DNA of 64,000 nt from Hybos culiciformis (lineage: Eukaryota; Arthropoda; Insecta; Diptera; Hybotidae), in NCBI GenBank assembly GCA_964007475.1, contig OZ023274.1, positions 30,621,250 through 30,685,249 on the forward strand, read 5' to 3'. The translations under genes and the position numbers were made by a program. Positions within the stretch are counted from its first letter, which is position 1. Each line of letters starts with the position of its first letter. This document shows positions 45,942 to 58,944 of the stretch, in pieces. Under the pieces are notes generated by a model. That model saw only the letters and a list, made by a program, of their open reading frames with translations, searched no databases and was not told the origin of the DNA.

Positions 45942-48900
45942 TGAGAGGAAGTTAAAAGGAAAATCTCAAAACCAAATATAATTTTTCAAAAAATTCGAAA
46001 GAATTCTTCCAAGTATACGATATTTTGAGATTATCGCAATAATATTCCAAAAGTATCAAGAATCATTTGTAAACGTAATCTTTTTGAATTAAATCTTGAA
46101 TCATTTTCATGATTGGAGCTCTTAGTCTAAAAAACTTAAAAGTTTTTTTTTACGTTTAGGAAAATTTATGGACATTCATTTTCTTTTTTTTTCTTTTTCT
46201 TCTCTATTTTTGCTCGCCCGGGATAGTATTTTTATTTTTTGGGTGTGCAAAACACTTAAGAACTCATGATCACGTAAAGCAATTTGTTCTTAACAGGCTA
46301 AATATATCATTTTTTAATTCTTTTCTTCCTTGTTGTTGTTCATTAAAGAATAGAATATTACTTAAAGTATATTCTGTTCTTACATTCATATGTATTTATA
46401 TGATTTTTCTGGTTACATTTTGTTACATAAATTAAATTAAAGTCTAGATACGTTTTTCATTAATATTTAGTTCTGCCATATACCTTATATATACTTGTTA
46501 TAACATAATAATTCAGCTCTTTTTTTTATTCAATATAAGAAATTTTTTTATAAGAAATTCTTAATGTTTACGTATTTCTGAACCCCTTAATGTGTTAAAG
46601 CTCAATATTTAAAGCCCTTATTTCGTCAAGCGGAATATTAATGAAATGCAGGAAAATATAATAAACAACATAAAAATCTATGTACAAAACAGTGGGAAAT
46701 TAATTAGGACTATTTAAGAATGTAATAATTGATCTTTTTTTGTTAAAGAAAATATTTCATTTTATTTTAAGAAGTTGAAAATATAATTTCTTTAAATTTG
46801 GATTATTCTTTTAAGTTCTCAGATGCGAATAAAGGCTTTTAATTGTTAAAAAATTAAAACAAAATTATTGAATCTAGACTCCCGGAATCGTGTTTAGGTG
46901 CTTTGCAGAAATTGAATTTATTCGAACCTATAGAATTTTAAAAATCTACCATACAAAAAAGATTAATAAATATTTTTATCTAAAGTGAATAACTGCATGA
47001 AATTGTACGTGAAAACTTATTGAAATAAAAAAAAAAAATACATAAAACTAAATAATTGAAGTGAATAAATTTGGCAAAAAATATTTTGAAGGACTTTTCA
47101 AGATTTTTAGTATTTTATATTCAGAACTTCTTTTGTTAACTTTCAATATAATTTTATTTTTGGATTTTTCTTTACCAACTTTTCCACATTAAATAATAGC
47201 TGTGGCAGAAGGAGAAATATTGTTCAAAAATTTGTTAAACATATTCATCCATAGCTATAGTTTTTCGCCTTGTTGCGATTCGAGCAAACCACTTAATTTT
47301 CAAAGTTAAGTTTTTTAATACGAAATTTTGTGAATGTATTATGATGAATGTATAAGTTATAAGACTTTAATAATGGTCGAGGATGCTGGATCGGGTGGAG
47401 CGTCTCAGACTCTTAATTTTTTCTGGCACATTATAGCCACCTTTAATACTATATAATTATGTCTAAACATAATGATTTATGAAATGCAGAGAAAAATTTT
47501 CAGATTTGATTAATAAATATACAAATTGACATTAAAGAAAACAAATCGAGAAAAGAAGAAATAAATCTTCTTGAACCATTTAAGTTATATATATACATAT
47601 TTTCATTTTATTAAGTACTACCAGGTAAATGTATTTTGAAAAACTTTTTCAATTTCTTTTTTTTGTTTTTTTTTTTTTTGCGTATTTGAAAATTCTGCAT
47701 AATTTTTTTTAGCTTTTTGTGAAAACTAGAAGCAAAATAAAAAAAAAATTCGTAGAAATAAATAAGGATAAAGTGCATTTATATTGATGTGTTTTATTTA
47801 AATTCGCTTAATTTTTTTTTTATTTTTTTGCATACAGAAAACAATTTTCAATTTAATTTTCAAGATTTCATTTCCACATATACATTACATACGTTTTCTC
47901 CCAATAATTTTTTTTTCTTCTTCTTCTTCTTCTTGAGTTCTTTATATATATTACAAAGAAAAACTCCATTAAGTTTATTACTTTGCACTTTGTGGCTGAC
48001 ATAAAGAAAGTTTGGTATTATTGTTGAAAACTTTTTTTTTTGCATTCCCCTCATCATTATATGTATATTATTATAGTTGTTTTAACTTGGACTTTATAGT
48101 ATAAAGTATTAAGGCGCTATACCATGAATATTGTTTTTTTTTTGTTGTTTGTTTTCAAGACTTTGAAGTTACAACCAAACTATTGAAGTGAAGCATCATA
48201 AATTTATATAAATAACTAATTCTAAGAATCTGTAGCAGTGTTGTTTATATAATGTATTATAATGATTGTTTCGTTTAAAGTTTTTCTGAAAGTGTGCACC
48301 TTCAGTTTTGCGAAATATTGTATTAATAATATTTCCTCAGCAAAATATTCTTTCTTTAATAAAATTTAGTAATTATTATTTAATAAGTTTAAGATACTTC
48401 AAATAAAATTATGTTCCTTGAAAATTTTTCAGAGGTAGTCGTTTTTCCCATAATCAAAATAATTCATTAAATTGAGTTATGAATTTGAGAGTTCAAATTT
48501 CATTATAAAACTTAAAACTTACATTATTTCTAGATTTATATATATTTTAGTTCTGGTTCACATTTTATATAAATTTTTTCTTACTATCTATGAATACGCT
48601 TTTAGTCGAGCTAAGGTTTTTATGCGGTTATTCGAAATTTTCATATAAAGGTAAATATTTTACGTATACAATTACCGGAAAAAGAAAAGAAAAAGAAAAT
48701 AAAAATATTCAGACAGCATCCTTTATAGAAATGAAACATATATATAATAAGAATGTAATTCACTTTAAAATTCGTTTAAAAGAAAATTTAATTTGGGAAA
48801 AAACTTAATGCGATATAAATTCAATCTTGGTTGTTGTTTTTCTTTTTTTGTGCTCTTTTTGAAGTTAACACATCAATAAAAAAAGAAAGAAAAGTATGAA

Positions 48901-50728
48901 GAAAATATATTATATAGATCAGATCGAAGAAACCAACTGCAATTTTTGTGGCACATTTGGCAATTCAACTGCGAACGTGATCAGAATGTAAAGAAGAAAA
49001 AAAATTCAAATACCAAAAAAAGAAAAGAAAATACAACATAATGTCCTTTTTGAATAAAAACATCCTTGAGAAATATTCTGTATTATATTTGTGTTATTTT
49101 TTTGTTGTAGCGTTTTTCTTTGTTAAAATGTTTATTTTTTCAGTTGTAAAATATTTTGTAATAATTACAACATATTTTTTATGCAAATTTTACGCTTTTT
49201 AAGTTAAAAATTCACATTAATTTATACATTTGAAAATATTATTTTCATCCAGGATTTGTCAATTTGATTATTCCTAGAAAGAAATGTACGATATTAAACA
49301 TATTGATTAAATTTTCTGAAATCAAAATAGCAAAATTTTTTTAATTTTTTTTTTTTACACAAATGTGAAGTATAAAAGTACTTTCGCAAATCTATTTAAT
49401 TATACCGATCACTCTCACTCTGGGTTGGCTGCGAGAAATTTTAATCTATAATTATAATTCAAAATATATAAAAATATAAATATATAATATTATTTGATAT
49501 ATATTTTATACTTTCATTTAATCCATTTAAATAAAATTGCAGGTAAAAATTTTTTTTAGAATTTATGCATTATGTTTAATTTATATAAATTTTATCAAAT
49601 TTATATTTTAATAAATTTCTAAAACAATTCATTATTATAGTTAAAACGTTTTAAGTGAGTTAAACAAAAAAAATAAAAAATGAAAATTTACATTAATTCT
49701 AATCGCTTATCTGCTTTGCATAAATTTTAATTTATGTTTTAGAGTTATGCTAAATTCACATAATTTAATGTTAATCCGAAATAATAATTTTGTAAATTTT
49801 GAAAATAATTATTATTATGGTTGTGGTTCCAAAATTTAATTATATATTTACTGAATCAGATTAAAGTCAATTATATAAATAAATTTTCAATTATTTGCAT
49901 TTCTACATAAATTCTCAGGTTGTCGATGGAAAGAACATACGTAATTTTTTGTAATTATAAAGGAGACGATTTTTCTTGGGAGTTTTTGATGATAGGAATA
50001 TCTGCAGTTTTGGAGACTTTTTTGTAAGTTTAGAATGCAAAAACAAACTTCGAGAGCTACGTAATAAAAAAAAAAACGCAGCTCTAGATACGGTCAAATC
50101 ATATATACAAACACGGAGAGTTTTATGGTCGATATGCTTTAAATTTAAATACAACCAGAACAACTTAAAATTTCGGTTTTAAAGCTATTCGTAAACAACT
50201 CACTATAGTTTTTTAAAAATCATTTTAATAACAGAACCAATTTTGGGTTATTTATTATACGTTTTATTTTCGACTATTATCATTGTCTTAAGTCATATTT
50301 ATAGTTTTTGGCATGTACCTTTTTAGCAGATCTAATTGTATCTATAAAATTTGTGATGCACAGTTCAATTACAATGATAATAGGATATTGTTCACAATAC
50401 AAATAAAATTCATGTATTTTAATGGTATTATTATTATTATTATTATCAAACAGAATTTATGATGAATTTTTAATTATAAATTTGTTGTATATGTACAACT
50501 TATATGAAAAATTATTATAACACCTGAATATAGAAATATTATTCTATGTACTAAAAGCAAATTATAGAAAATTTTGTTATTAACTAGAATTTGGTTAATA
50601 GTTAATTTAAAAAAAAAAAAAATTAAATAATATTATTAAAAAATTTATTAGTACACCAACCTTATAACAAAAAAGAAAACATAACATTATCACTCTATTA
50701 TCACAGATGTATAAACTCAAAAAATTAT
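45942..50728. other. Long AT-rich stretch without genes
   Basis: A/T homopolymers and a CTT microsatellite (47915-47935) are present. No gene or element with supportable boundaries was seen. Confidence 0.45.
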
Positions 50729-50866
50729 AGCTGCAGCATGCATAATTTCTGTCTATCTCTTGCTATGGATATATGTAAAATGAAACCACACTGAAAAAAC
50801 AGATAGCTGCCGAAATTATTATTTCTGTATAACCCTTGCTATGCATACAGATCAAATCGAACTAGT
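50729..50866. repeat. Diverged direct repeat, about 60 bp x 2
   Basis: ATAGCTGC, TTTCTGT and CTTGCTATG occur in the same order at 50729-50788 and 50803-50866. Confidence 0.65.
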
Positions 50867-51140
50867 GGAAGACGTTAGCAAAATTATCTATTAGTCAAGG
50901 AAAAATAGCTTTGCCTTTTACTTTTTAATATATCTGTTCTATATGATTTGTCATAAAAATTTCAGAAAATCATATGGTATATAAAAAAAAATATAATTTT
51001 TTTTTTAATTTATTTTTCAAGCAGTAGCCTTCCGTATAATTCATTTGCTACACTTTTTTGGACGAGTTACTATACATATTTAATAATTAATGCAAAATTT
51101 TAAGCACATATTTTTTATAAATATTTTGCACTTTCCATTT

Positions 51141-51483
51141 TTATAAATACCTTGTTGGAATGGATACGTGTTCCCTACTTCCTCAACTTCAAGTATTTTC
51201 ACGCCAAACACGTTCCGCCTCAACGTCACACCCGTATTTCGTCAAAATTCCCAGATGTGATAGAACGAGCTTCGGAGATTCGCTTTCAGTTCGCATCTCG
51301 AGAATGTGGAATGTTCTCCATTAAAAATTGTTTCCAACAACGACGTTTGTTTTACGGCTTGCGTCGTGTAAATAATTACCTCCAAACTGTCCCACTTTTT
51401 AACCCCGTCTAAACTTCCTGTCCACATTACCAAATCCATACTTCTTCAAGTATAAAATGTATCCCACCTAGTGATTTGGTAAC
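51141..51483 (+). repeat. Dispersed repeat, longer partner of 17953-18168
   Basis: It begins TTATAAATACCTTGTTGGAA and ends CCACCTAGTGATTTGGTAAC, matching the other copy in inverse orientation. It is GC-richer than its surroundings. One frame encodes TSSTSSIFTPNTFRLNVTPV and FRQNSQ, close to the minus-strand frame of the other copy, but a stop follows quickly. A different frame stays open for 86 codons (51152-51412) without recognisable domains. Confidence 0.65.
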
Positions 51484-52023
51484 TATAATAAAAAAAAAAT
51501 ATTGCAAGAAAGTAACGCAGTTTAACTTTACAATCTTTATGCTATATTTTAAAGCTATTTTTTAAATTTTTTTTTTCACTGTAATGAAAGACTTAAGTAA
51601 GATTAACTATTCGGCACTGCAAGAAAGAATATTTCCAACTTTCATTTTTTTTATATATCTGTGCATAATGATTATAGCAATACACGCAGAGAAATTCCTT
51701 TTCATTCAATATGATTATATCAGTCATAGACTCCTAATCATAACGAAAAAATAGCCCTATGATTAAAAATCTTCGCGCAAGATGAATAATCTTTGCATAT
51801 AATTACTACGTTATACATCGTGATTATCTTATGATTTACCTGAAATCATAAGTTATGATGCTTAATCATGCTAGTCATAAGTTATGATTAATACAAAAAC
51901 ATTTTTTTTTCACTTTTTATTTTATTTTCGGTGATTAAAATTCAGATTATTTACTATAATTACTAAAATAATAGTACATAGTTGAAATTTTCTGTAATGT
52001 CGCTAAAAAAAAATAAAAAACCA

Positions 52024-52090
52024 AAATTTTTTTGCTTTCTTCGGGATTCGAACCTGCGTCCTTAACATTACAAATAGCCAACACACCACA
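52024..52090 (-). repeat. tRNA-like sequence, left cassette
   Basis: B box GGTTCGAATCCC and CTGTGTGGTGTGTTGG are visible on the minus strand. It is almost identical to 1541-1600. Confidence 0.7.
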
Positions 52091-52108
52091 CAGAAAATGT
52101 GTATACCA

Positions 52109-52215
52109 AATTTATATTTTCTATTTTATGTACATTTTAAATTTCAATACCGTAGCTGAGTGGTAGTGTTGGCGGATTGCAATGCTAAAGACCCAGGTTC
52201 GAATCCGGAAGAAGA
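52109..52215 (+). repeat. tRNA-like cassette with conserved leader, right
   Basis: The leader TTTATATTTTCTATTTTATG precedes A-box-like GTAGCTGAGTGGTAG and B-box-like GGTTCGAATCCGG. The overall order resembles tRNA-Cys (GGATTGCAATG with GCA in the anticodon region). The ends do not pair, so it is not a functional tRNA. Confidence 0.65.
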
Positions 52216-52760
52216 CATAAGAAGTAAAATTGTAAATTTAATAAAAATATAATAAATAAAATTTAATAAATTAAAAAAATATTAAAATAAAATAAAAAAA
52301 AATTAAATAAATGAAAATTAAATAAAAAAAAATGAAAGAAAAAAAATTAATAAAAAAAACTTCAATTTTATTTTCTTATGTAAAATAGCAGCCATTACTC
52401 GCTTTTAAGACGTAAGAAATGAAATCGATATTATTGGGTTGCAGGATTTATGATTTTGCAGTCATAGTGATTGTTTTTACCCTTAGTCATTGTTTATGAT
52501 TAATATTTACGGTTTATGATTAGTTATTAAGAGCTGAGTTCTCTGACTGCTTTACGCATATGTACAATCGTCATAATCATAATATCTGATTGGATTTCTC
52601 TCCGTGTATTCGACACAAATATTTCACAAACTTATTTAGCACAAAAAATTTTTCGACTGATGCCATTTGCTTCAAATTCATTTGCTATTATAATATTTTA
52701 GTATGAGTTATTATTGCATTTAATAGTAAATGCAACATTTTGAGCACATACTGTTTCAGT

Positions 52761-53850
52761 TATTAAAAAATATATGTATTCCTTGATTTTTCAACCAGTT
52801 TTTTTTTCAGTGCACATACGTATCATATGTAAGAACTTCTTAAAGACTCTGCTGACACTATTAAGTTCTCATGACTTTTTTACTCCTTTTTCAACAACTT
52901 TTATTATAAAAAATTAATCGTTGAAACAGGGAAGTGAGTAGAATCTTTTTTAACTTATTTGCCAGATAACATTTTCTTAAAAATCATAAATGTCTTCAAT
53001 TGATGAAAGTCGTATAAACTTATGAAAATATTGATCTGTTTTTCTCCTCAATAAAATATATGAGTATTGATTATATACTCAATTTAAATGTAAAATTACA
53101 ATTTCAAATACAAAATATCTTCTGTAGTATTTTATCTAAAAAGAAAATTCTTAAATTGATAATTAAATATATTAGTAAATTTTATTCTAAACTATTAATC
53201 TGAAATAAATTATAATTTAAAAAATCAGGACCTCAAACTGTCACATCGGTTGCCGTCGCCGTAATATAATGAGAATGTAAATTGTTTCTGGACCTTATCT
53301 TTTGCCATATTTTTATACATATGCCTTGGGGAAAAGAAAAAAGTGAACTTAAAAAAAAAAAAACAAAAAATTCGTAAAGGAATTATTCACAATTATTTAT
53401 TTTCCTAATTACAATTTTCTTTTATTTTTTTTCGTAATTAATTACACGATTATTCAAATTAATTCCAATTTAATAATGTAAATTGAAAAGTTTTTTTTTT
53501 TGTTTCTGTTTTTTTTTTTTTTTTTGTCTTTTTTAATTTATGTAGTATTTGTCCCCAAAGAAAAATACACCGGATATAAAAGTACTAATCACCAAAAATA
53601 AATCAGTTTCAAAATAAAACAACGAATAAAAAAAAAAAAAAATTAAGAACATTGACAAAAAAAACAGATAAACAACAACAAAATATAAATTGTTGTTTCT
53701 GTTTTTTTTTTTTTTTTTTTACGCCAACAAGTTGACAAATGTATTTACTTAACAGTTTTAAATTTACTTGTCTCTCTATGTACAAAATAATTTTTAAAAT
53801 TGTTTTACTTTAATATCTAGAAAAGTACCTACATGGCTATATTTATATTG
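52761..53850. other. AT-rich stretch without genes
   Basis: Poly-T and poly-A runs dominate. Nothing supportable was seen. Confidence 0.4.
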
Positions 53851-53856
53851 CTACAT

Positions 53857-54043
53857 GACATAATCGCGAATGTCATAACTGCGATTTTTTTTTGTCATAA
53901 CCGCGAAATAAAAAGTCATAACGGCGAAAAAGGTCCTATATATTCCATTTTGTCATAACCGCGAACAAATATGGCAAAAAATTGGAAATTTTTTTTTGAT
54001 ATAACTGCGAAATGATAACAAAAATTTTTGTTATAACCGCGAA
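53857..54043. repeat. Array of seven GTCATAACCGCGAA motifs
   Basis: Variants of the 14-mer start at 53857, 53871, 53894, 53915, 53952, 53998 and 54030, all in the same orientation with variable AT-rich spacers. A GC-rich patch bounded by AGCCCGCC and GGCGGGCT follows at 54078-54150. Boundaries of an element are not clear. Confidence 0.75.
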
Positions 54044-54159
54044 ACTTAAAAAGTCGATCATTTTGAAAAATGAAATAAGCCCGCCGATAAAATATTTGTG
54101 AGGTAGACACACGGAGAAGGGGAGGGGTCAGCAAGGCGGAGGGCGGGCTGTTTAGTTTA

Positions 54160-57100
54160 GACTACTTAATACTTCATCAGGTTTAAAGAAAGCAGTACGA
54201 ATTTCATGAAATGCTTATACTTATCCTCTTCACATATATTTTTCTCTATTTTTTCAAAGAAATTTTTGCTTCATGGTACCATATGGAATTTGAGATTGTG
54301 GTTTTTTGGATTTATTTATTAGATTATTTAAATTATTTTAATTTGTAATTTTTTTTGAATAAATTATCAAAAAAATATCAGTTTATTATCTTATTTGAAT
54401 CTTTGAAATCGAATTTGTTTGGCTATAATTGTTCTATTACATAGAGCTCATCTGACTTATGTAGACTTCATTTACAGTAACAATTTCAAGGTGTGAAAAA
54501 TGTTATAAGAAAGAATAAAAGACTGACTAAACATTTTCTTAATCTGTGGCCTCCAGAAAAATACTGCGCTCTCATTTTAATCATGCTGATTATTTTTCAA
54601 TTATAAATACAATCAAATCAATTTAACCAACCACTAGTTAAAAAAACGCGTATAAAAAAAATTAATTCATCTCTGAAAGAAAATTTATTAAACAAAATTA
54701 TCAAAAATTGGAAAAGTTTTAAGTTTTTTCCAAAATTTTTTTTTATTTAATGGCCAAAAAAAAATGAAAGAATGATGTAGCAATAAAAAAAAAAAAAAGG
54801 AATGTGTTATCCAAAACTTGATGCAATTACTTTTAGTCCCATGAGCAAAGTGAAAATTCCATGCCATATATCCTCAACGGGCCCAATTTACCAAACAAAA
54901 ATAAAAAAAAAAACAAAACAAAAGCTAGTAAAAAATAAAGAAAAATAATTTCCCGGTCGATTAATCAGGTTTTATATAATATGAAAAAAAATTAGAAAAA
55001 TTCTTGTTTTTTTTCTATTCCTAAGTTTTTCTCTTTTTACATTTATTTTTTTTCTTAACTTTTTAAGGTACAAAAATATGATGTTTTTCTTTCTATAATT
55101 TTTCTTTAAAGAATATAATTCAATTTTTTTTTTTTTTTAAATATAATAGGTGAAAACGCAAATAATCAATAATTAAGAAATAATTATAAGAGAGTAAAAA
55201 ATTTGAGAATAAATAAAATTGAATCATTCAGAATAAATAATTTTGAGTACAATTATCTTGAAGAATAAAGCCTCATTAAGACAAAGATACTGTATCTGAC
55301 AAATAGCGTGATTTAATACATGAATCCACATTTTGTATAGAATACAGAATAATTGAAAGAGAATTTTTGATTAACCAAAGGTTTCAGGACGAACTTACGA
55401 AGAAGGTGGTGCATATTATGTTTTTAATTGATCAATGTTAATTTGATATACTATTTACTTGACAAAAAATGATTCAGAAACTAAATGCGAAATATACTTC
55501 AGATATTTGTTCCTAGTTGCCGAAATAGTTTTCAAAGGACCAAAAAGAGGGCAATTTTTTTACCGTATATTCTTATTCGACAAAATTATACACTTCGTGG
55601 TATAAAAGTGGATTAGAATCGAAAACAATTGTTTGAATTTTTAGCACTTGTTCTAGAATATGGTTAAATAACATTTTTTTCACCTTATATATCCGTGCTG
55701 TCATTTCTGTATTGCTACGTAATTTATTTTTGTCATAAAACATATTTATACATATGCATACATGTAATTAAATTTTCTTTCCTCTACCTGTACGAATAAA
55801 TTTCTTTTTTTCAAGATTTAAATTTGATTTTCTTGTAAAAAAAAAAAAAATTAGGATACTTTATTTTTGTCCTTATAATGAAGAAAGTGTTAGAGGAAAA
55901 ACAGATTTTTTTTTTTTATTATTTACTTTACATTCAGCCATGAATGTTTAGAGAAAAACAAAAATTTTTTTTCATTCTTCCGGTCTAAAGAACATGTTCA
56001 ATAAAGTAAAAAAATTACTTGTTTTTTTTTTTTTTTTGTTAACTGAATAATAATTTTGTTTGGTAAAAATGGTAAATGTTTTCTAATGAAAGAAAATTTT
56101 TACAGAAATTTGAACCGAAAACAGATTTTTTTTTAAGCAGTTTTTTTTTTTTTTTTCATTTTAGTATGAGTTCCATTAAAAATTAAAAGGACCATAAGAA
56201 AATTACTCACATCAGGTGTCTGTCAAAAGAATTTTCTTTTCATCTTTTTATTTGCAAAAAAAAAAAAAAAGTAAAATTTTATACGAGGTGCATAAGTTAA
56301 AAAAAAGGAACATAAAATTCTGTCAAATTCTCAATAGAAATTAGACAAAATAGATTAATTTTTTAACCTGCAGATGTTATAGAAAGTACAACTGATTTTA
56401 ATGGAATATTTTGCTAATTTCCTTTGCCATCAATAACTTGTTTTAAAAATATTCCGAAGCCTTTCAAATATTTCCCGGGACAATATTGATTATAAGAAAA
56501 TTCCATTAAGATTACATATATATGTTTCGTTTAGGTTCCTTATGTTTTATGCTTCATATTTTACAACTAAAAAAAAAAAAATTCAAATACCACACCTAAT
56601 ATTGAAAAAGAATGTTAAGGGTAAAACATATTATGTTTTTTTTTCTTGCTCTTTTTTTTTAGAGAAAAAAAAATCTCAATCACGTTTATAGGAAGTCTAA
56701 TCTTTACTTAAAAGATGGAAAGAAAAAATTATATATAGAAAAGAGGACGATTTATGATCATATTTTCTTTTATAGATGTTTATTATAGGAAAAATCTGTT
56801 TAATATTAAATGTCAAACTGTAAAAAATATGATACAATTAGGATGTCCTTTTAAAAAATTAATAGCTTGACATAAAGGATATTTTATATTGTATAAAAGT
56901 TTAATTGACATTTTTTTTAAGTACGGAATCAATGATTTATATCATATGGAACCATAATAATATAATTATGTTTTTTAGTCAGGGAAAAAATATATATTTT
57001 ATTTATTGATATCAAGGATTCTAATAAAAAAGATTTTCCTTGTTTTTTTTTTTATTTGATAAGGATATTGAATTAAAAATTCCAATTTTGTGTAGAAAAT

Positions 57101-57164
57101 ATTAAGCATGCATGACAAATTGATAAAAAAAAATTTTATGCTTATCACATACTATACTATATAT
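54160..57164. other. AT-rich stretch without genes
   Basis: Nothing supportable was seen. Confidence 0.4.
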
Positions 57165-57515
57165 CAGGGGTGGTCAATTTCATTTTATGTAAGATCGACT
57201 AATTTTTTATAAAATGTGTCGTGATTGACCTTGTAAAATATTGATATTAAACACATTCAATACACATACAAGTGACAACGGTGAAATTAAACAGAAAAAT
57301 ATAATAAATTTAAAAGGAAGGCTGCATGTGTTCAACCAAGCATTTACAATTTTGCTAAATCCAGACCGAGGTATGAATCGTTTTCGAGAGGAAAATTAAC
57401 ACATCAATGATTTCAATTATGTGAATGAACAAGATTGATTAAGCAATCATCTCCAACCGGTTGATCGACCAAAAATTGGTTCGTCATCGCCCGGTCGATG
57501 TGTTGGCCATTCCTG
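57165..57515. mobile_element. Short non-autonomous hAT-type element
   Basis: The ends are CAGGGGTGGTCAATTTC at 57165 and the partial complement GTTGGCCATTCCTG at 57515. The flanks ctatatat and gtatatat match at 7 of 8 bases. GATCGAC motifs lie near both ends. No coding remains. Confidence 0.7.
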
Positions 57516-57931
57516 GTATATATATACATAAAATATAATACCGTAGGTATATGTGTTTTTTTTTTCCTCGATATGTAAAAAATATAATGTCTATATTTTA
57601 TCAAAATCTAAATTAAAATGTCAGTTTGATTTAGTCATATTTTATGGTATAGACATCCTAATTACAGAATATTTTATTGAAAAAAAATATTATAAAATAA
57701 CAAAATATTATTTTTGAATTTGGATCCTAATAATATAATTTTAAAATTAGTTTTATTTCGATATATTTATTTATTATACGACTGTTGAGAATAATAGTTT
57801 ACAAAAAATTATTTCAAAATATTTGCTTATTGCTCTTATTCTTGATAATTAATTTTAAAACCTTTAATATGAACTATTCATTGAACACAAACGAATCTCA
57901 AATCAGAACAATATATATTATTTCTTTAAGG

Positions 57932-58936
57932 CAGCGGTTTCCAAACTAGGGGGCGCGACCCTCTGGGGGTCGCAAACTAATTCAGGAGGGGTCGCAAAAT
58001 TTTTAATATCGCAAAATTTTTTAATATACCTAATTTTATAATAACACTTTTAAATTTTGCGTGCATTTATATGATTCAATTCAAATGCACTCATCTCTAT
58101 TTTAACACGAATTAGTCATAGCATGAATTCAAAAAATATTTTCATTCCGTTTTTCTATCAATTGTTTTGTTTAATACGATCAAACCAAATTTTAAGAAAT
58201 TGTAGTTACATATTTCCGCCTTAGTAGGCTATTGATAGTGTGGTAAGAAGTACGGTGTGAAAATCAAAAATGTACCCCCCTAGACATAAAATTAGTTTCC
58301 GATTGTAATAAAAATCAAGATGAGTTTTGATTTTCGATAAATATTTTTAATATTTGCAATATTGATTTAATTTAAAAAAATATTTTATCGTCCTGAAAAA
58401 AGTACTATTTATTATATTGTTGACGACTATTTTTTACGTTTTCTTTTAATTTTCTGTTTTTACTTTGGCTAGCTATATGATTTAATTTTATTTTTAAATC
58501 TAATTATTAATTGAAAATCCCGTATTATTATCACGGTGGGCCCAAGAATTATGTGGTTGTTTGAAAAATTTTGAACAATACATACCGATGAAAGATATTT
58601 TACAATTTTTTTTCCAAACTCCTTTTTTCGGTTCTCTCGAATTATAATTTTTATACAACATGAACCCAACGTTTTATTACCTTTAATTGTTAGTGCTATT
58701 TTCCAATTAAATATTTAAAAAAAAAAATAACACCACGATTTCAAAAACTTTGTGCTGAAAAACAAGTTCATCCGTCCCATTAATAATAAATGTATTTTAA
58801 TGAAAAATAAACAATTCTTAAATATATGTTTTATTTAATATTTAACAATTTGTGTATATTTCTTTACTTTGGGGGTCCGTAAAGATTTATTTTTATTTAA
58901 TATGGGGCATAGTAATATAAAGTTTGGAAACCGCTG
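57932..58936. mobile_element. Non-autonomous hAT-type element
   Basis: The ends are CAGCGGTTTCCAAACT at 57932 and the exact complement AGTTTGGAAACCGCTG at 58936. The 8-bp target duplication ctttaagg is perfect (57924-57931 and 58937-58944). GGGGGTCGC motifs near the left end recall the element at 11808. No transposase fragment was recognised in its 1005 bp. Confidence 0.9.
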
Positions 58937-58944
58937 CTTTAAGG

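Larger units (their letters stand above)
51681..52608. mobile_element. Fold-back element with ATGATTA arrays and two inverted tRNA-like cassettes
   Basis: The ends are TACACGCAGAGAAATTCC at 51681 and the near complement GGATTTCTCTCCGTGTA at 52608. Both subterminal zones repeat ATGATTA/TAATCAT (51705-51895 and 52448-52590). In the centre are two tRNA-like sequences, minus strand at 52024-52090 and plus strand at 52109-52215, pointing outward. AAATAAAATT repeats follow the right one. No transposase or clear target duplication was seen. Confidence 0.75.

Noticed and set aside
47386..47420. Possible short exon in a GC-richer patch
   Set aside because: The patch is too short, has no open context or splice signals I can trust, and no homology is recognised.
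52109..52215. Functional tRNA-Cys or similar gene
   Set aside because: Box-like motifs are present, but stems do not form and the sequence lies in an inverted pair inside a repeat element.
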